Positions 17,720 to 27,708 of a stretch of 64,000 nucleotides of DNA are shown here, in pieces. The stretch comes from Candidatus Paceibacterota bacterium (GTDB lineage Bacteria; Actinomycetota; Actinomycetes; Nanopelagicales; Nanopelagicaceae), in the NCBI GenBank assembly GCA_035530615.1, contig DATKUL010000002.1:248001-312000 (forward strand). Direction: 5' to 3'. Position 1 is the stretch's first letter. Every line of letters begins with the position of its first letter. The notes beneath the pieces were generated by a model. The model had not been told where the DNA came from. It did not search any database and worked only from the letters and a program-made list of their open reading frames with translations. Position numbers and translations under genes: made by a program.

Positions 17720-18406
17720 CTAGATTATTCCGTTCTTAGTGGCATACGCGGCTGCTTCGATGCGATCCGAGACTCCGAGAGCTTCAAAAATTCGCATGGT
17801 CTCATGTCGAATTGTGCTCACGCTGTAGCCCAACTCTTTCGCGATCATGTTGTTGGTTTTCTTCCGGGTGATACCGGTAAGCACCTCGTGCTGCCGAGGA
17901 GTCAATTCTGAATGCCCGTTCTGATGTGCACGCGAGGACGGCCCACTTTCAAGGCCATCAAGAAAGCGCAGTGCGATATAGAGAGAAATTGCTGCCGAAA
18001 TATTTTCAATATCTGCATCAATCGCCACGGTATCGTCGACTGGTTTTGAGAAGCGAATAGTGATAAATCCGATGAGTAGATTCTGAGCATAAAGATTGAT
18101 GACTGCCAACTGATTCATGTCTGACCACGTGGCCGATTTCTTCAATGGTGGTTGATCGGCGAGTCGATCCGCTTTATGCATCGTGCGCCATTCATGCCCA
18201 GGTGAGGACTTTCCAACGAGCGACTCATTTCCCCCAAATTCGGCCAAGCACGTTAAGACATCGCCTTTATCGAGATGCCAAATGGTTGATTGAGTTGCTT
18301 GATAGGTAGAGAAATAGTCGAGAACTAGTGCCCGAGCAACGGTTTCAAGGTTGGGCGTAAAAGAGAGCCACGACAACATACGCAACACGCCTTCTTGCCG
18401 TTGCAT
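17720..18406 (-). CDS. LuxR-type regulator with GAF-like sensory domain
   Basis: A 228-residue protein. The C-terminal 60 residues form a LuxR/GerE helix-turn-helix (LTPRQHEVL, then NNMIAKELGYSVSTIRHETMRIFEALGV). The first 150 or so look like a GAF-type sensor; no receiver aspartate is seen, so this is not a standard response regulator. It converges on the aldolase gene with a 15-base gap and may control the island or the neighbouring azlCD genes. The start could also be a few codons downstream. Confidence 0.75.
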   Translation of the reverse strand: MQRQEGVLRMLSWLSFTPNLETVARALVLDYFSTYQATQSTIWHLDKGDVLTCLAEFGGNESLVGKSSPGHEWRTMHKADRLADQPPLKKSATWSDMNQLAVINLYAQNLLIGFITIRFSKPVDDTVAIDADIENISAAISLYIALRFLDGLESGPSSRAHQNGHSELTPRQHEVLTGITRKKTNNMIAKELGYSVSTIRHETMRIFEALGVSDRIEAAAYATKNGII

Positions 18407-18602
18407 GTACCGTCCGATCGTGAGAATCGATGAGAAGAAGCCCCGTCAAGGTATCCCTCTTTCCCAGAAAGCTTCCACATATACGGGCAAGTGACTGGTC
18501 ATTTGTCACATTTTTGCATCATTTCAGAGAAGATTTCCCGGTTTTCTGAGATCACACCCAATCTGGGCGAAGTATCGGCGCCAATTAAACGCTATAGGAG
18601 CA
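18407..18602. other. Intergenic stretch between luxR-type gene and azlD
   Basis: About 200 bases without a gene. It holds GTGAC-N9-GTCAC (in the segment near 18491-18510) and TCAGA-N16-TCTGA (near 18530-18552), both possible operators for the luxR-type gene, but neither matches a site I can name. No terminator with a T-run was seen. Confidence 0.3.
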
Positions 18603-18911
18603 CTATATAAAATGGAATAAAAGTGCGGATGTGAGAGCTGATGAAATGACGACAATCGGAAATGGCGCGCGCAACAGGAGTGCAATTACGGCCACCCCTA
18701 CTCCGGCAGAACGATGATCGATCAGTAGCCGATATTCCTCGGTGAATGTCTGAATTGCAACCAGGGCGCTCAAGAGTGCTACTGGAATGAGGAGATTGAC
18801 CCTTTGAACCGTGGGATGAGCCAAATATTTCTCAGGAACGGAATGTCCCAGATATTTAAGTATCAAGGCGATGGCGCTCGTGCCCAGCACCCCCCACCAT
18901 GTCGCGCTCAT
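18603..18911 (-). CDS. azlD: AzlD-family branched-chain amino acid exporter, small subunit
   Basis: A 102-residue membrane protein with three to four hydrophobic segments, typical size for AzlD. The ATG at 18911 overlaps the azlC stop by 4 bases; a longer frame exists but runs through azlC in another frame. AzlC and AzlD together form a two-subunit exporter of branched-chain amino acids or analogues. Confidence 0.85.
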   Translation of the reverse strand: MSATWWGVLGTSAIALILKYLGHSVPEKYLAHPTVQRVNLLIPVALLSALVAIQTFTEEYRLLIDHRSAGVGVAVIALLLRAPFPIVVISSALTSALLFHFI

Positions 18912-19582
18912 TTTTGGGTCAATCCAAAGGCGAGGGCGAGAAAGGCGGTGGCAATGATGGGAAGACCAGCCGGTAGCAATGGTGTTAGGGAAATGGCGAG
19001 CGCTATCGCGCAAAGCGCAAGGAGGCGGGTTCTGTGGGAGTCGAGTCGTGGCCAGACCAACCCCAAGAACGCGGCCGGGACGGCTGCATCCAACCCCCAA
19101 GCTGCTGGATTCCCCATGGCTTGTGCTCCTAGTGCTCCGGCCAGGGTGAAGAGATTCCAAAAGAGAAACACGCCCCAACCGGTGGCCCAGAATCCCAAGC
19201 GCATCGCATCTTCTCCGCGTGATTCCTGCATCAGTGCGACGCCCGTCGACTCATCTATGGTGACGTGGGCGGCAAGCAGACGTTTTATACCTATTACTTT
19301 GAGGATCGGAGCCATTCGAGCTCCGTACAGTCCGTTTCGAAAGCCAAGGAGAGAGGCGGTCGCAATCCCGCTCAGAGCACTTCCGCCCGAACCGATGACT
19401 CCGATGACTGCAAATTGAGAAGCGCCAGAGAATGTAAGCAGGGAGAGGAGGCAACTTTGCAGAACCGAAAATCCAGCCGCCACACTGGCCGCGCCGAAGG
19501 CTATGCCATACATGCCTACGGTTAGGGAAACACTGAAAGAATCGCGGAGCGTGGATTTGGTAGTGGCAGACACGACTGGCAT
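18908..19582 (-). CDS. azlC: AzlC-family branched-chain amino acid exporter, large subunit
   Basis: A 224-residue integral membrane protein. The N-terminal GMYGIAFGAA and FSGASQFAVIG segments and the later VTIDESTGV are characteristic of AzlC/YgaZ proteins. It forms the exporter with AzlD, to which it is translationally coupled. It is divergent from thyX, with 51 bases between the start codons. Confidence 0.9.
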   Translation of the reverse strand: MPVVSATTKSTLRDSFSVSLTVGMYGIAFGAASVAAGFSVLQSCLLSLLTFSGASQFAVIGVIGSGGSALSGIATASLLGFRNGLYGARMAPILKVIGIKRLLAAHVTIDESTGVALMQESRGEDAMRLGFWATGWGVFLFWNLFTLAGALGAQAMGNPAAWGLDAAVPAAFLGLVWPRLDSHRTRLLALCAIALAISLTPLLPAGLPIIATAFLALAFGLTQK

Positions 19583-19633
19583 TCTGCCGTATCAATCCGA
19601 TGTTGTGTACCAAAGGCTGGATAGGGTCGCAAC

Positions 19634-20380
19634 ATGTCCGAAGACCCTGCGAACCCGATCGAATCACACACGCCTACCTTCAGAAGTGACATGTCTGTGG
19701 AGTTGGTGAAGTCAAGTGCCAGCGATGCCGATGTCATTTGGGCGGCGCGAGTTTCTACCGCCGGCGAACAATCGCTAGAGGAGGTAAGTAAGGATCCTTC
19801 TCGCTCGGCAGGTTTGATCAACTACCTCGCCCGCGAGCGACACGGCTCGCCTTTTGAGCACACCTCTATGACCTTTTTTATATCTGCTCCAATTTTCGTT
19901 TTTCGTGAATTTATGCGCCATCGTATTGCTTCCTACAATGAGGAGAGTGGGCGTTACCGCGAACTTCGCCCTGTTTTCTACGTGCCAGCTCCAGAAAGAA
20001 AACTCATCCAGATAGGCAAAACGGGCTCATACTCTTTTGTTGATGGGACGGCCGAGCAATACAAAATAACGCTAGAGGCAATGAAAGAAAGCTACGTTTA
20101 CTCGTATGAGCGATACCAGAGAATGTTGGAGGCCGGTGTCGCACGTGAAGTGGCTCGCGCGGTTCTCCCGGTTGGCCTTTACTCCTCGATGTATGTCACC
20201 ATGAATGCAAGGGCCTTGATGAATTTCTTGTCACTGCGCACTTCTAGAGAAGGTTCTCACTTTCCGAGCTATCCGCAGCGAGAAATCGAGATGGTAGCGG
20301 AGAAAATGGAAGATATTTTTGCCGAACTAATGCCTCTAACTCACGGAGCATTTGAAAAATCGGGCCGCATCGCTCCTTAA
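19634..20380 (+). CDS. thyX: Flavin-dependent thymidylate synthase ThyX
   Basis: A 248-residue FAD-dependent thymidylate synthase that makes dTMP from dUMP using methylene-tetrahydrofolate and NADPH. The ThyX signature RHRIASYNEESGRY is present at about 95-108. The ATG at 19634 is preceded by TAGGGT (19622-19627) and a 6-base gap, so translation is probably leaderless; an ATG at 19691 is possible but less likely. It heads the conserved actinobacterial order thyX-dapA-rnj-ftsK. Confidence 0.95.
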   Translation: MSEDPANPIESHTPTFRSDMSVELVKSSASDADVIWAARVSTAGEQSLEEVSKDPSRSAGLINYLARERHGSPFEHTSMTFFISAPIFVFREFMRHRIASYNEESGRYRELRPVFYVPAPERKLIQIGKTGSYSFVDGTAEQYKITLEAMKESYVYSYERYQRMLEAGVAREVARAVLPVGLYSSMYVTMNARALMNFLSLRTSREGSHFPSYPQREIEMVAEKMEDIFAELMPLTHGAFEKSGRIAP

Positions 20381-20458
20381 CTAGCCGCTTTCTTGGATCT
20401 TTCATTTGAATCCAAAAATTGTAGGGGAGCGACCTCTAACCCGTAGTAGCCTAAGCAC

Positions 20459-21352
20459 ATGACAATCTTGGCGCCATTTGGGCGACTGGCAACGGCCATG
20501 GTGACCCCCTTCAAGAAGGATTTGTCGATCGATTGGGATGGCGTCTCGACGCTGGCCACTCATTTAGCAGCCACCGGCCACGATGCCATTGTTGTCAACG
20601 GGACAACCGGAGAAGCCCCTACTACCAGCGACGATGAGAAAGACCAGATCATCCGAGTTGTGCTTGAAGCGGTTGGTTCGAAGGTAAAGGTGATTGCCGG
20701 TGCGGGCAATAACGAGACAACACACTCGGTTGAGCAGGCATTACGGGCACAGCAGGCTGGGGCGCACGCGCTGTTGGTTGTCACCCCTTATTACAACAAG
20801 CCCCCGCAAGCGGGCATCGAAGCGCATTTTCGGGCAATTGCAGATTCGACTGACTTGCCCGTCATGCTCTACGACATTCCAGGACGGACCGGAATGGCGA
20901 TCGAATCGGACACCATCGTGCGCCTTGCCGAACATCCAAAGATCGTCGCTCTTAAAGATGCAAAGGGTGATGTTGCATCTACGTCGTGGGTTATCAAAAG
21001 AAGTGGAATTCCCGTCTATTCTGGCGATGATATTTTGAACCTTCCACTTCTTTCCGTCGGAGCCGTGGGGTTCGTATCTGTTTGCGGACACACGGTCGGA
21101 GCGCAACTCCGAGAAATGCTCGATGCCTGGTTTGCCGGCAATTCTGCACGCGCTCTGGAGATTCACCAGAAGATTTTGCCAGTCTTCACCGGAACATTTC
21201 GAACCCAAGGCGCCATCTTGACCAAGGCAGCGTTAAATTTGATGGGGATGCCCGGCGGTCACACTCGGCTGCCACTAGTAGATGCCACGCCTGCGCAGAT
21301 TTCACAGTTGCGTGATGATCTTCTCGCGGGCGGAGTAACTCTTACTCAATGA
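20459..21352 (+). CDS. dapA: 4-hydroxy-tetrahydrodipicolinate synthase
   Basis: A 297-residue class I aldolase of lysine/diaminopimelate biosynthesis, condensing pyruvate with aspartate semialdehyde. It has the GTTGE loop (48-52), Y138 in YDIPGRT and the Schiff-base lysine K166 (ALKDAKG), features missing from the paralogue at 16787. The start follows TAGCCT (20447-20452) by 6 bases, indicating a leaderless mRNA. Its stop overlaps the rnj start by 4 bases. Confidence 0.95.
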   Translation: MTILAPFGRLATAMVTPFKKDLSIDWDGVSTLATHLAATGHDAIVVNGTTGEAPTTSDDEKDQIIRVVLEAVGSKVKVIAGAGNNETTHSVEQALRAQQAGAHALLVVTPYYNKPPQAGIEAHFRAIADSTDLPVMLYDIPGRTGMAIESDTIVRLAEHPKIVALKDAKGDVASTSWVIKRSGIPVYSGDDILNLPLLSVGAVGFVSVCGHTVGAQLREMLDAWFAGNSARALEIHQKILPVFTGTFRTQGAILTKAALNLMGMPGGHTRLPLVDATPAQISQLRDDLLAGGVTLTQ

Positions 21353-23031
21353 CACATCCTCATCCCGGCTTAGGCCTTCCCGCCACATTGGCGGCAGGTG
21401 GATTGCGCATTGTGGCTCTCGGCGGACTCGGTGAAATTGGCCGGAACATGACTGTTTTTGAAACCGCTGGCAAGTTGCTCATAGTTGACGTCGGCGTGTT
21501 GTTCCCAGAGGAAACGCAACCAGGAATTGATTTGATCCTTCCTGACTTTTCGTATATCCGCGATCGACTCAGCGACGTCATCGGCATAGTTCTCACGCAC
21601 GGACATGAGGACCACATTGGCGCAGTCCCATATCTATTGCGTGAACGCGCTGACATCGCTATTTATGGCTCGGCGCTGACGCTAGCTTTTGTGAGTGCTA
21701 AATTGAAAGAGCACCGGATTACGCCGTTAACGCGCGAAGTTTCGGCGGGCATGAGTGAAGATATCGGGCCGTTCACGGTTGAGTTTGTTGCAGTTAATCA
21801 CTCGATTCCAGATGCGCTCGCAGTTGCCATTCACACGCCTGCCGGATCTGTTCTCCACACCGGTGATTTTAAGATGGACCAACTCCCACTTGATGGACGT
21901 ATTACCGATCTTCGAGCTTTTGCCGCTCTAGGCGAGAGGGGAGTGGATCTCTTTCTCGTTGACTCAACAAATGCAGATGTTCCTGGGTTTACACCCTCCG
22001 AAAGAGAGATTATGCCCGCTCTAGATCGGGTATTTAGGGCTACCAGGCGGAGAGTAATCGTTGCTTCGTTTGCATCTCACGTGCATCGCGTTCAGCAGAT
22101 TATTGATACCGCGCTTGCTCACGAGCGAAAGGTGGCGTTCGTCGGCAGATCTATGGTGCGTAATATGAAGATATCTAAAGATATGGGATACCTGACGATC
22201 CCAGATAATTTAGTTATCGATGCTAGAGATATTGATAGTTATGGCGATAATGTTGTGCTTATTTGTACTGGTTCTCAAGGCGAACCATTGGCAGCACTGT
22301 CGCGGATGGCAAACGGGGATCACTCAATTCGCGTTGGCGAGGGCGACACAGTTGTTCTTGCATCATCTCTCATTCCGGGCAATGAGAATCCCGTTTATCG
22401 GGTAATAAACGAACTCACGCGCTTTGGTGCAAAAGTCGTACATAAAGGTAATGCTCTTGTCCACGTATCGGGACATGCTGCTGCTGGCGAACTTCTTTAT
22501 TGCTACAACGTAGTCAAACCCAAATACGTTATGCCAGTTCATGGCGAGTGGCGACATCTCACCGCCAATGCTGAATTGGCGATTCAATCTGGCGTGCCAC
22601 GTGATAACACAATCATTGTTGAAAATGGCATAGTCGTTGACCTTATTGACCACGAAGTATCAATTGCTGGAAGCGTACCGGTCGGGTTTGTATACGTAGA
22701 TGGCCAGAGTATTGGTGACATTACAGAATCGTCGCTTAAAGATCGACGGATACTAGGGGAGGAAGGATTCATTTCTGTAGTCGTAGTAGTTGACTCCCAG
22801 AGCGGAAAAATTGTGGCAGGTCCAGATATTCACGCACGCGGATTTGCCGAAGATCAAGCGTTGCTAAACGAAGTGAAATTACGAATTGAAAAGGCTCTGG
22901 CTCTGGCAGTGGCAGATGGCATTAACGGAACCCATCAACTTTCGCAAGTTGTGCGAAAAACAGTTGGTGCTTGGGTTGGCGGCGAACATCGCCGCCGTCC
23001 CATGATTCTTCCGTTGGTTATTGAGGTATAG
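21349..23031 (+). CDS. rnj: Ribonuclease J
   Basis: A 560-residue beta-lactamase-fold/beta-CASP RNase with 5'-3' exonuclease and endonuclease activity in mRNA decay and rRNA maturation. The metal-binding motif HGHEDH is at 84-89; LHTGDFKMD and the beta-CASP segment HVSGHAAAGEL follow, with a C-terminal domain for dimer formation. The ATG overlaps the dapA stop (ATGA). dapA-rnj adjacency is conserved in Actinomycetota. Confidence 0.95.
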   Translation: MTHPHPGLGLPATLAAGGLRIVALGGLGEIGRNMTVFETAGKLLIVDVGVLFPEETQPGIDLILPDFSYIRDRLSDVIGIVLTHGHEDHIGAVPYLLRERADIAIYGSALTLAFVSAKLKEHRITPLTREVSAGMSEDIGPFTVEFVAVNHSIPDALAVAIHTPAGSVLHTGDFKMDQLPLDGRITDLRAFAALGERGVDLFLVDSTNADVPGFTPSEREIMPALDRVFRATRRRVIVASFASHVHRVQQIIDTALAHERKVAFVGRSMVRNMKISKDMGYLTIPDNLVIDARDIDSYGDNVVLICTGSQGEPLAALSRMANGDHSIRVGEGDTVVLASSLIPGNENPVYRVINELTRFGAKVVHKGNALVHVSGHAAAGELLYCYNVVKPKYVMPVHGEWRHLTANAELAIQSGVPRDNTIIVENGIVVDLIDHEVSIAGSVPVGFVYVDGQSIGDITESSLKDRRILGEEGFISVVVVVDSQSGKIVAGPDIHARGFAEDQALLNEVKLRIEKALALAVADGINGTHQLSQVVRKTVGAWVGGEHRRRPMILPLVIEV

Positions 23032-23083
23032 CGCTCAATTACGGCGCGCCTAAGAGCATTGATTTTCTTTAGGAAATACGCTC

Positions 23084-25426
23084 ATGCCTGTGGCGGCAAA
23101 GAAAAAAAACGTTAAAAAGAATTCGAGCAAGGGCTCAACCATCGGGCGGGGACTTGCTGGTTTTTGGCGTCTCCTCGCTAAGAGTGTTGGAAGTGCGGTG
23201 CGATATCTCGCACGTGGCGCCCGTGATTTGGATCCAGTCCATCAGAGAGATGGTGTTGCATTTCTCTTTCTGATTTTCGCACTGATTGCGGCGACCGGTA
23301 CTTGGTTTCATTCGGACAATCTTGTAGGTCGCGCTCTTTTCTCGTTTTTTTATGGGGCGCTTGGACGGATTGGATTTTTCGCTCCCTTTGTACTTACTTA
23401 CTTTGCTCTTCGACTCTTCCGCGTTCCTGAAGAGAAGGCGGCTACCGGACGGATTATTGTTGGGACTTTCGCACTCCTTCTAAGTACTACCGGCATCGCC
23501 CACATGATAAACGGGTCGACTGGCACAAGCGCAGCGGCTCTCCACGGTGGGGGAGGCTGGATCGGCTACGGCGTTTCTCGTCCGCTAATTCTCCTAGTCA
23601 CTTCACTTCTCGCGTATCCCATTTTGGCCTGTCTTTTCATTTTTGGTGTTCTAGTTATCACCGCAACACCTGTATCTCAACTTTCGAGCAAGACTAAGTC
23701 TTCCCTTGTATGGGTCATTTCTAAATTGAATGGCAGGGTAAGAAAGGCAGTAGACGATTTCGAAATATCTGAATCGCCGCCATTTGAGACTCCCTTGGTC
23801 GCCGATTGGAAGCATCAAATTCCTGAGGAGATTGAGGATGAACTCGATGAAGAGAGTTTCGATGAAGAGTTCACTGTCCCTTTGCCGGCAGAAGTTGCGC
23901 ATGTGCAGGAGCAAGAGCCTGTCAATGGGAAGCGGCCTGTTCAACTTCTCCTGACCAATGATGCTAAGTACGAATTGCCTTCTCCGGACGCACTTCGCGC
24001 TGGACCGCCTGCTAAAGCAAAGAGTAAGGCGAACGATGCGGTTGTAGCTGCACTTACTGAAGTGTTTTTTCAATTTGAGATCGATGCCACGGTTACTGGA
24101 TTTATGCGAGGACCAACTGTTACTCGCTATGAGGTAGAGCTTGGAAACGCAGTTAAAGTCGAGCGAATTACCGCGCTGGCAAAGAACATTTCGTATGCTA
24201 TAGCCAGCAGCGAGGTGCGAATTCTTTCGCCTATTCCGGGCAAATCTGCAGTTGGAATCGAAATTCCAAATTCCGATCGGGAGATTGTTTCTTTAGGTGA
24301 TGTTCTGAGATCCCCAGTAGCGGGACAGGATCATCACCCAATGCTAGTCGCACTTGGCAAAGACGTTGAGGGCAATTTTGTTTGTGCAAATTTAGCAAAG
24401 ATGCCTCATCTTTTGGTGGCTGGCGCTACTGGCGCTGGGAAGTCTTCAATGATCAATGCCATGATCGTTTCGATTCTGATGCGCTCGACGCCAGATGATG
24501 TGCGCTTGATTCTGATTGATCCTAAACGAGTCGAACTAACTGCCTATGATGGAATTCCACACTTGATTACTCCAATCATTACTCACCCGAAGAAAGCGGC
24601 CGACGCATTGCAGTGGGTAGTTCGCGAAATGGATTTAAGGTACGAAGATCTATCGACTTTCGGGTATCGCCATATTGATGATTTCAATAAGGCTGTTCGA
24701 GCGGGAAAGGCTGTCGCCCCACCGGGAAGTGACCGAGTGCTGGAACCATATCCATACTTGCTGATTGTGATTGACGAACTTGCAGATCTTATGATGATTG
24801 CAGCTAAAGAGGTCGAAGAGTGCGTTGTCCGTATTACTCAACTGGCTCGTTCAGCGGGAATTCATTTGGTTCTCGCAACGCAACGTCCCAGCGTCGATGT
24901 GGTGACAGGCCTCATCAAGGCAAATGTTCCTTCGAGACTTTCGTTTGCAACGAGCAGTTTGGCTGATAGTCGAGTTATTTTGGATAGCGCTGGAGCGGAA
25001 AAACTTATTGGTCAGGGTGATGCGCTTTTCATTCCTATGGGTGCGAGTCGCGCGGTCCGCATTCAAGGTGCTTATGTTTCCGAACGAGAGATCGAAGTGG
25101 TTGTGAATCATGTTAAGAGTCAACTCACTCCACGTTACCGCAGCGATGTGACTGCGTCTCAGGTTAGGCATGTTGTAAACGAAACTGAAATTGGAGATGA
25201 TCTTGAGTTGCTTCTTCAAGCGGTTCACTTGGTCGTAACGACCCAATTTGGTTCCACGTCAATGCTCCAACGTAAACTGAGAGTTGGATTTGCAAAGGCG
25301 GGCCGACTGATGGACCTCATGGAATCCCGTGGCATCGTGGGCCCATCGGAGGGCTCAAAGGCACGGGTAGTCCTGGTTAAAGTCGAAGATCTGGATGATG
25401 TGCTGGGGACCCTGCAGGATTATTGA
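23084..25426 (+). CDS. ftsK: DNA translocase FtsK/SpoIIIE
   Basis: A 780-residue septal DNA pump that clears chromosomes from the closing septum. An N-terminal membrane domain with about four spans covers residues 55-200, followed by an acidic linker, the translocase alpha/beta domains with Walker A GATGAGKSS (about 447-455) and Walker B LLIVIDELADL, and a C-terminal winged-helix gamma domain (about 700-765) that reads KOPS-type sites. TTTAGGAAA lies 8-9 bases before the ATG. Confidence 0.95.
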   Translation: MPVAAKKKNVKKNSSKGSTIGRGLAGFWRLLAKSVGSAVRYLARGARDLDPVHQRDGVAFLFLIFALIAATGTWFHSDNLVGRALFSFFYGALGRIGFFAPFVLTYFALRLFRVPEEKAATGRIIVGTFALLLSTTGIAHMINGSTGTSAAALHGGGGWIGYGVSRPLILLVTSLLAYPILACLFIFGVLVITATPVSQLSSKTKSSLVWVISKLNGRVRKAVDDFEISESPPFETPLVADWKHQIPEEIEDELDEESFDEEFTVPLPAEVAHVQEQEPVNGKRPVQLLLTNDAKYELPSPDALRAGPPAKAKSKANDAVVAALTEVFFQFEIDATVTGFMRGPTVTRYEVELGNAVKVERITALAKNISYAIASSEVRILSPIPGKSAVGIEIPNSDREIVSLGDVLRSPVAGQDHHPMLVALGKDVEGNFVCANLAKMPHLLVAGATGAGKSSMINAMIVSILMRSTPDDVRLILIDPKRVELTAYDGIPHLITPIITHPKKAADALQWVVREMDLRYEDLSTFGYRHIDDFNKAVRAGKAVAPPGSDRVLEPYPYLLIVIDELADLMMIAAKEVEECVVRITQLARSAGIHLVLATQRPSVDVVTGLIKANVPSRLSFATSSLADSRVILDSAGAEKLIGQGDALFIPMGASRAVRIQGAYVSEREIEVVVNHVKSQLTPRYRSDVTASQVRHVVNETEIGDDLELLLQAVHLVVTTQFGSTSMLQRKLRVGFAKAGRLMDLMESRGIVGPSEGSKARVVLVKVEDLDDVLGTLQDY

Positions 25427-25524
25427 GCGTGCGCAATGGGTTGCTAATAATAAGACTATGAGGATTGGACCGTGCGCGTTACGCTTACCTCTTGGATCCC
25501 CTCCAACAGACGGATAAAGGTTTT

Positions 25525-26316
25525 ATGTCATTAGGTTCGATCTTAAAGGAAGCGCGTAGAAGTGCCGGGGTGAGCATTGACTCACTCGCCGAACGCACGA
25601 GTATCCGTGCGACTTTGTTGCGAGATTTCGAATCGGATGATTTCTCCAAGTGCGGTGGGAATACCTACGCACGTGGGCACGTGCGGAACCTTGCACATGC
25701 ACTCGGAGTAGAACCCGCAGTCTTTCTTGAAAGATTTGACGTAGAGCAATCAACGGTAATTCGACCAATGCATGAACTATTGGCGGAGAGCAGTGTGACT
25801 CCACCACGGCAACAAAAATCTCGCGTTTCTCTCAAGGCACTTTCGATGGTTTCAGCAAGTGCTGTGGTTCTTGTCGTTGGAGGTCAGGTCGTCTATACCA
25901 ATGTCCAACCTGCGCGAGGAAATGCAACCAATACCGTGATCGCTGCTACTACGCCGACACCAACTTTATCTCCATCGACTTCAACCGTACCAACAGTTCC
26001 TGCAGATTCTCCTTCTGGTACGCCAACGGCCGTTGCCCCTCCAGTTCCCACATTGGGGTCGGGCGATATCGCAGTCCAAGTGAGCGCTAGCCGGGGATCT
26101 TCCTGGTTATCTGTCACCGATCAGTTTGGTCAGAGAATTTATGTGGGTCGGTTGGATCAAGGGACTGTAAGCACCTTTGCGGGTAATGGCGTGGTCAATA
26201 TCCGATTCGGAAATGCCGGGGCAGTTGACGTCCTTGTGAATGGAACGAGTGTTCCAACCCCGGGTGCGATCGGCGAAGTGATCGATCGAAGTTACGGATC
26301 GAATTCTTCCAATTAA
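25525..26316 (+). CDS. RodZ-like helix-turn-helix membrane protein
   Basis: About 263 residues. An N-terminal Cro-like helix-turn-helix (residues 1-70, LGSILKEARRSAGVSIDSLA) is followed by one membrane span (about 105-125), a Thr/Ser/Pro-rich linker (about 130-170) and a C-terminal DUF4115-like domain. This is the layout of RodZ, which links the cytoskeleton to cell-shape control; here its role is inferred. The ATG at 25525 follows AAAGG; a TTG 60 bases upstream would add 20 residues. Confidence 0.85.
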   Translation: MSLGSILKEARRSAGVSIDSLAERTSIRATLLRDFESDDFSKCGGNTYARGHVRNLAHALGVEPAVFLERFDVEQSTVIRPMHELLAESSVTPPRQQKSRVSLKALSMVSASAVVLVVGGQVVYTNVQPARGNATNTVIAATTPTPTLSPSTSTVPTVPADSPSGTPTAVAPPVPTLGSGDIAVQVSASRGSSWLSVTDQFGQRIYVGRLDQGTVSTFAGNGVVNIRFGNAGAVDVLVNGTSVPTPGAIGEVIDRSYGSNSSN

Positions 26317-26334
26317 CTCTGTATCATCGCTTCA

Positions 26335-27708
26335 ATGAGTCGAACCGTCGCAGTAGTTACTTTGGGTTGCGCCCGAAACGAGGTTGACTCCGAGGAGTTG
26401 GCAGGCCGACTGGCAGCAGATGGTTGGACTCTGGTTGATGATGTCAAATCCGCGGAAGTCGCGCTTGTAAATACCTGTGGGTTCATTGAATCCGCTAAGA
26501 AAGATTCTATTGATGCACTCTTAGAGGCGAATTCACTCAAGGGCCACGGTCTAACGCGAACTGTAGTGGCTGTCGGTTGCATGGCAGAACGCTACGGTGA
26601 AGAACTAGCACGTGCGCTCCCGGAAGCCGATGCCATATTGGGATTCGATGATTACCGCGACATTAGTGCCAGGCTCCAGTCAATAGTTGCAGGCGAGAAG
26701 CATGTGCCACACATTCCCAGAGACCGCCGATCGCTTCTTCCCATCACTCCTGTCGAGCGAATTGGAGTCAAGGAAGCCGCCTCGGTGGGTGCCGGCGGAT
26801 CTCCGCTGCGTAAGCGTCTTGGCGCGGCACCCTGGGCACCACTCAAGATCGCCGCAGGGTGCGATAGACGCTGTTCCTTCTGCGCCATTCCTTATTTCCG
26901 CGGTTCTTTTGTATCGCGTCGGCCTACCGAGATCATTGATGAGGCTCACTGGTTGGCCAATGAAGGTGTGAGCGAACTATTTTTGGTGAGCGAGAACACC
27001 ACCTCATATGGAAAGGATTTAGGCGACCTTCGTTTGATGGAGAAGATTCTCCCCGAAATGTCGCAGATTGATGCCATTAAGCGCATCCGTCTGTCTTACC
27101 TTCAACCTGCTGAGATGCGGCCAACTTTGTTACAGGCGATGGTTTCAACGCCCAAGGTTGTGCCTTATTTTGACCTTTCTTTTCAACATGCCAGTGGTGG
27201 GGTCCTGCGGCGCATGCGTCGATTTGGGGATAGCGAGAAATTTCTACACCTCATTGCACAAATTCGTGCCCTTGCTCCGGAAGCCGGAATTCGCTCCAAC
27301 TTCATTGTCGGTTTTCCGGGCGAGACCGAGGAGGATTACCAAGAATTGGTCAGTTTTATCTCACGAGCAAGACTCGATGCAGTCGGAATCTTTGGGTACT
27401 CGGATGAGGACAATACCGAAGCGCTAGATCTTGCGGAGAAGATTGATGGCGACATGATTCATGATCGCGTTGAGAATCTTTCCACGCTTGCCGATAATTT
27501 AGTGAGCGAACGAGCAAGTGAAAGAATCGGTGAAGAGGTACTGGTTTTGATCGAAGATGCCGAGTTACAGGAGGGTCGCGCAGCACATCAAGGACCGGAG
27601 GTCGATGGAACCACTTCCTTTATCGGTACAAGTTTCGCAATCGGTGAATATATCTCCGGACGGGTAGTTGATTCCGTAGGTGCTGATTTGATTGCTGTGC
27701 CGGAATGA
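26335..27708 (+). CDS. rimO: Ribosomal protein S12 methylthiotransferase RimO
   Basis: A 457-residue radical SAM methylthiotransferase that modifies an Asp of ribosomal protein S12. The N-terminal cluster cysteines are C12, C48 and C82 (GCARNE, NTCGF, GCMAE); the radical SAM CxxxCxxC is C176/C180/C183 (CDRRCSFC); a TRAM domain ends the protein. TATCAT at 26322-26327, 7 bases before the ATG, suggests a leaderless start. The stop overlaps the pgsA start. Confidence 0.95.
   Translation: MSRTVAVVTLGCARNEVDSEELAGRLAADGWTLVDDVKSAEVALVNTCGFIESAKKDSIDALLEANSLKGHGLTRTVVAVGCMAERYGEELARALPEADAILGFDDYRDISARLQSIVAGEKHVPHIPRDRRSLLPITPVERIGVKEAASVGAGGSPLRKRLGAAPWAPLKIAAGCDRRCSFCAIPYFRGSFVSRRPTEIIDEAHWLANEGVSELFLVSENTTSYGKDLGDLRLMEKILPEMSQIDAIKRIRLSYLQPAEMRPTLLQAMVSTPKVVPYFDLSFQHASGGVLRRMRRFGDSEKFLHLIAQIRALAPEAGIRSNFIVGFPGETEEDYQELVSFISRARLDAVGIFGYSDEDNTEALDLAEKIDGDMIHDRVENLSTLADNLVSERASERIGEEVLVLIEDAELQEGRAAHQGPEVDGTTSFIGTSFAIGEYISGRVVDSVGADLIAVPE

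Noticed and set aside
18912-19178. Longer N-terminal form of AzlD
   Set aside because: The extension overlaps azlC in another frame and is not hydrophobic; the ATG at 18911 with the 4-base overlap gives a normal AzlD size.
20393-20415. TTGGAT/ATCCAA stem after thyX as a terminator
   Set aside because: The stem is six pairs with an 11-base loop and no T-run follows; too weak to call.
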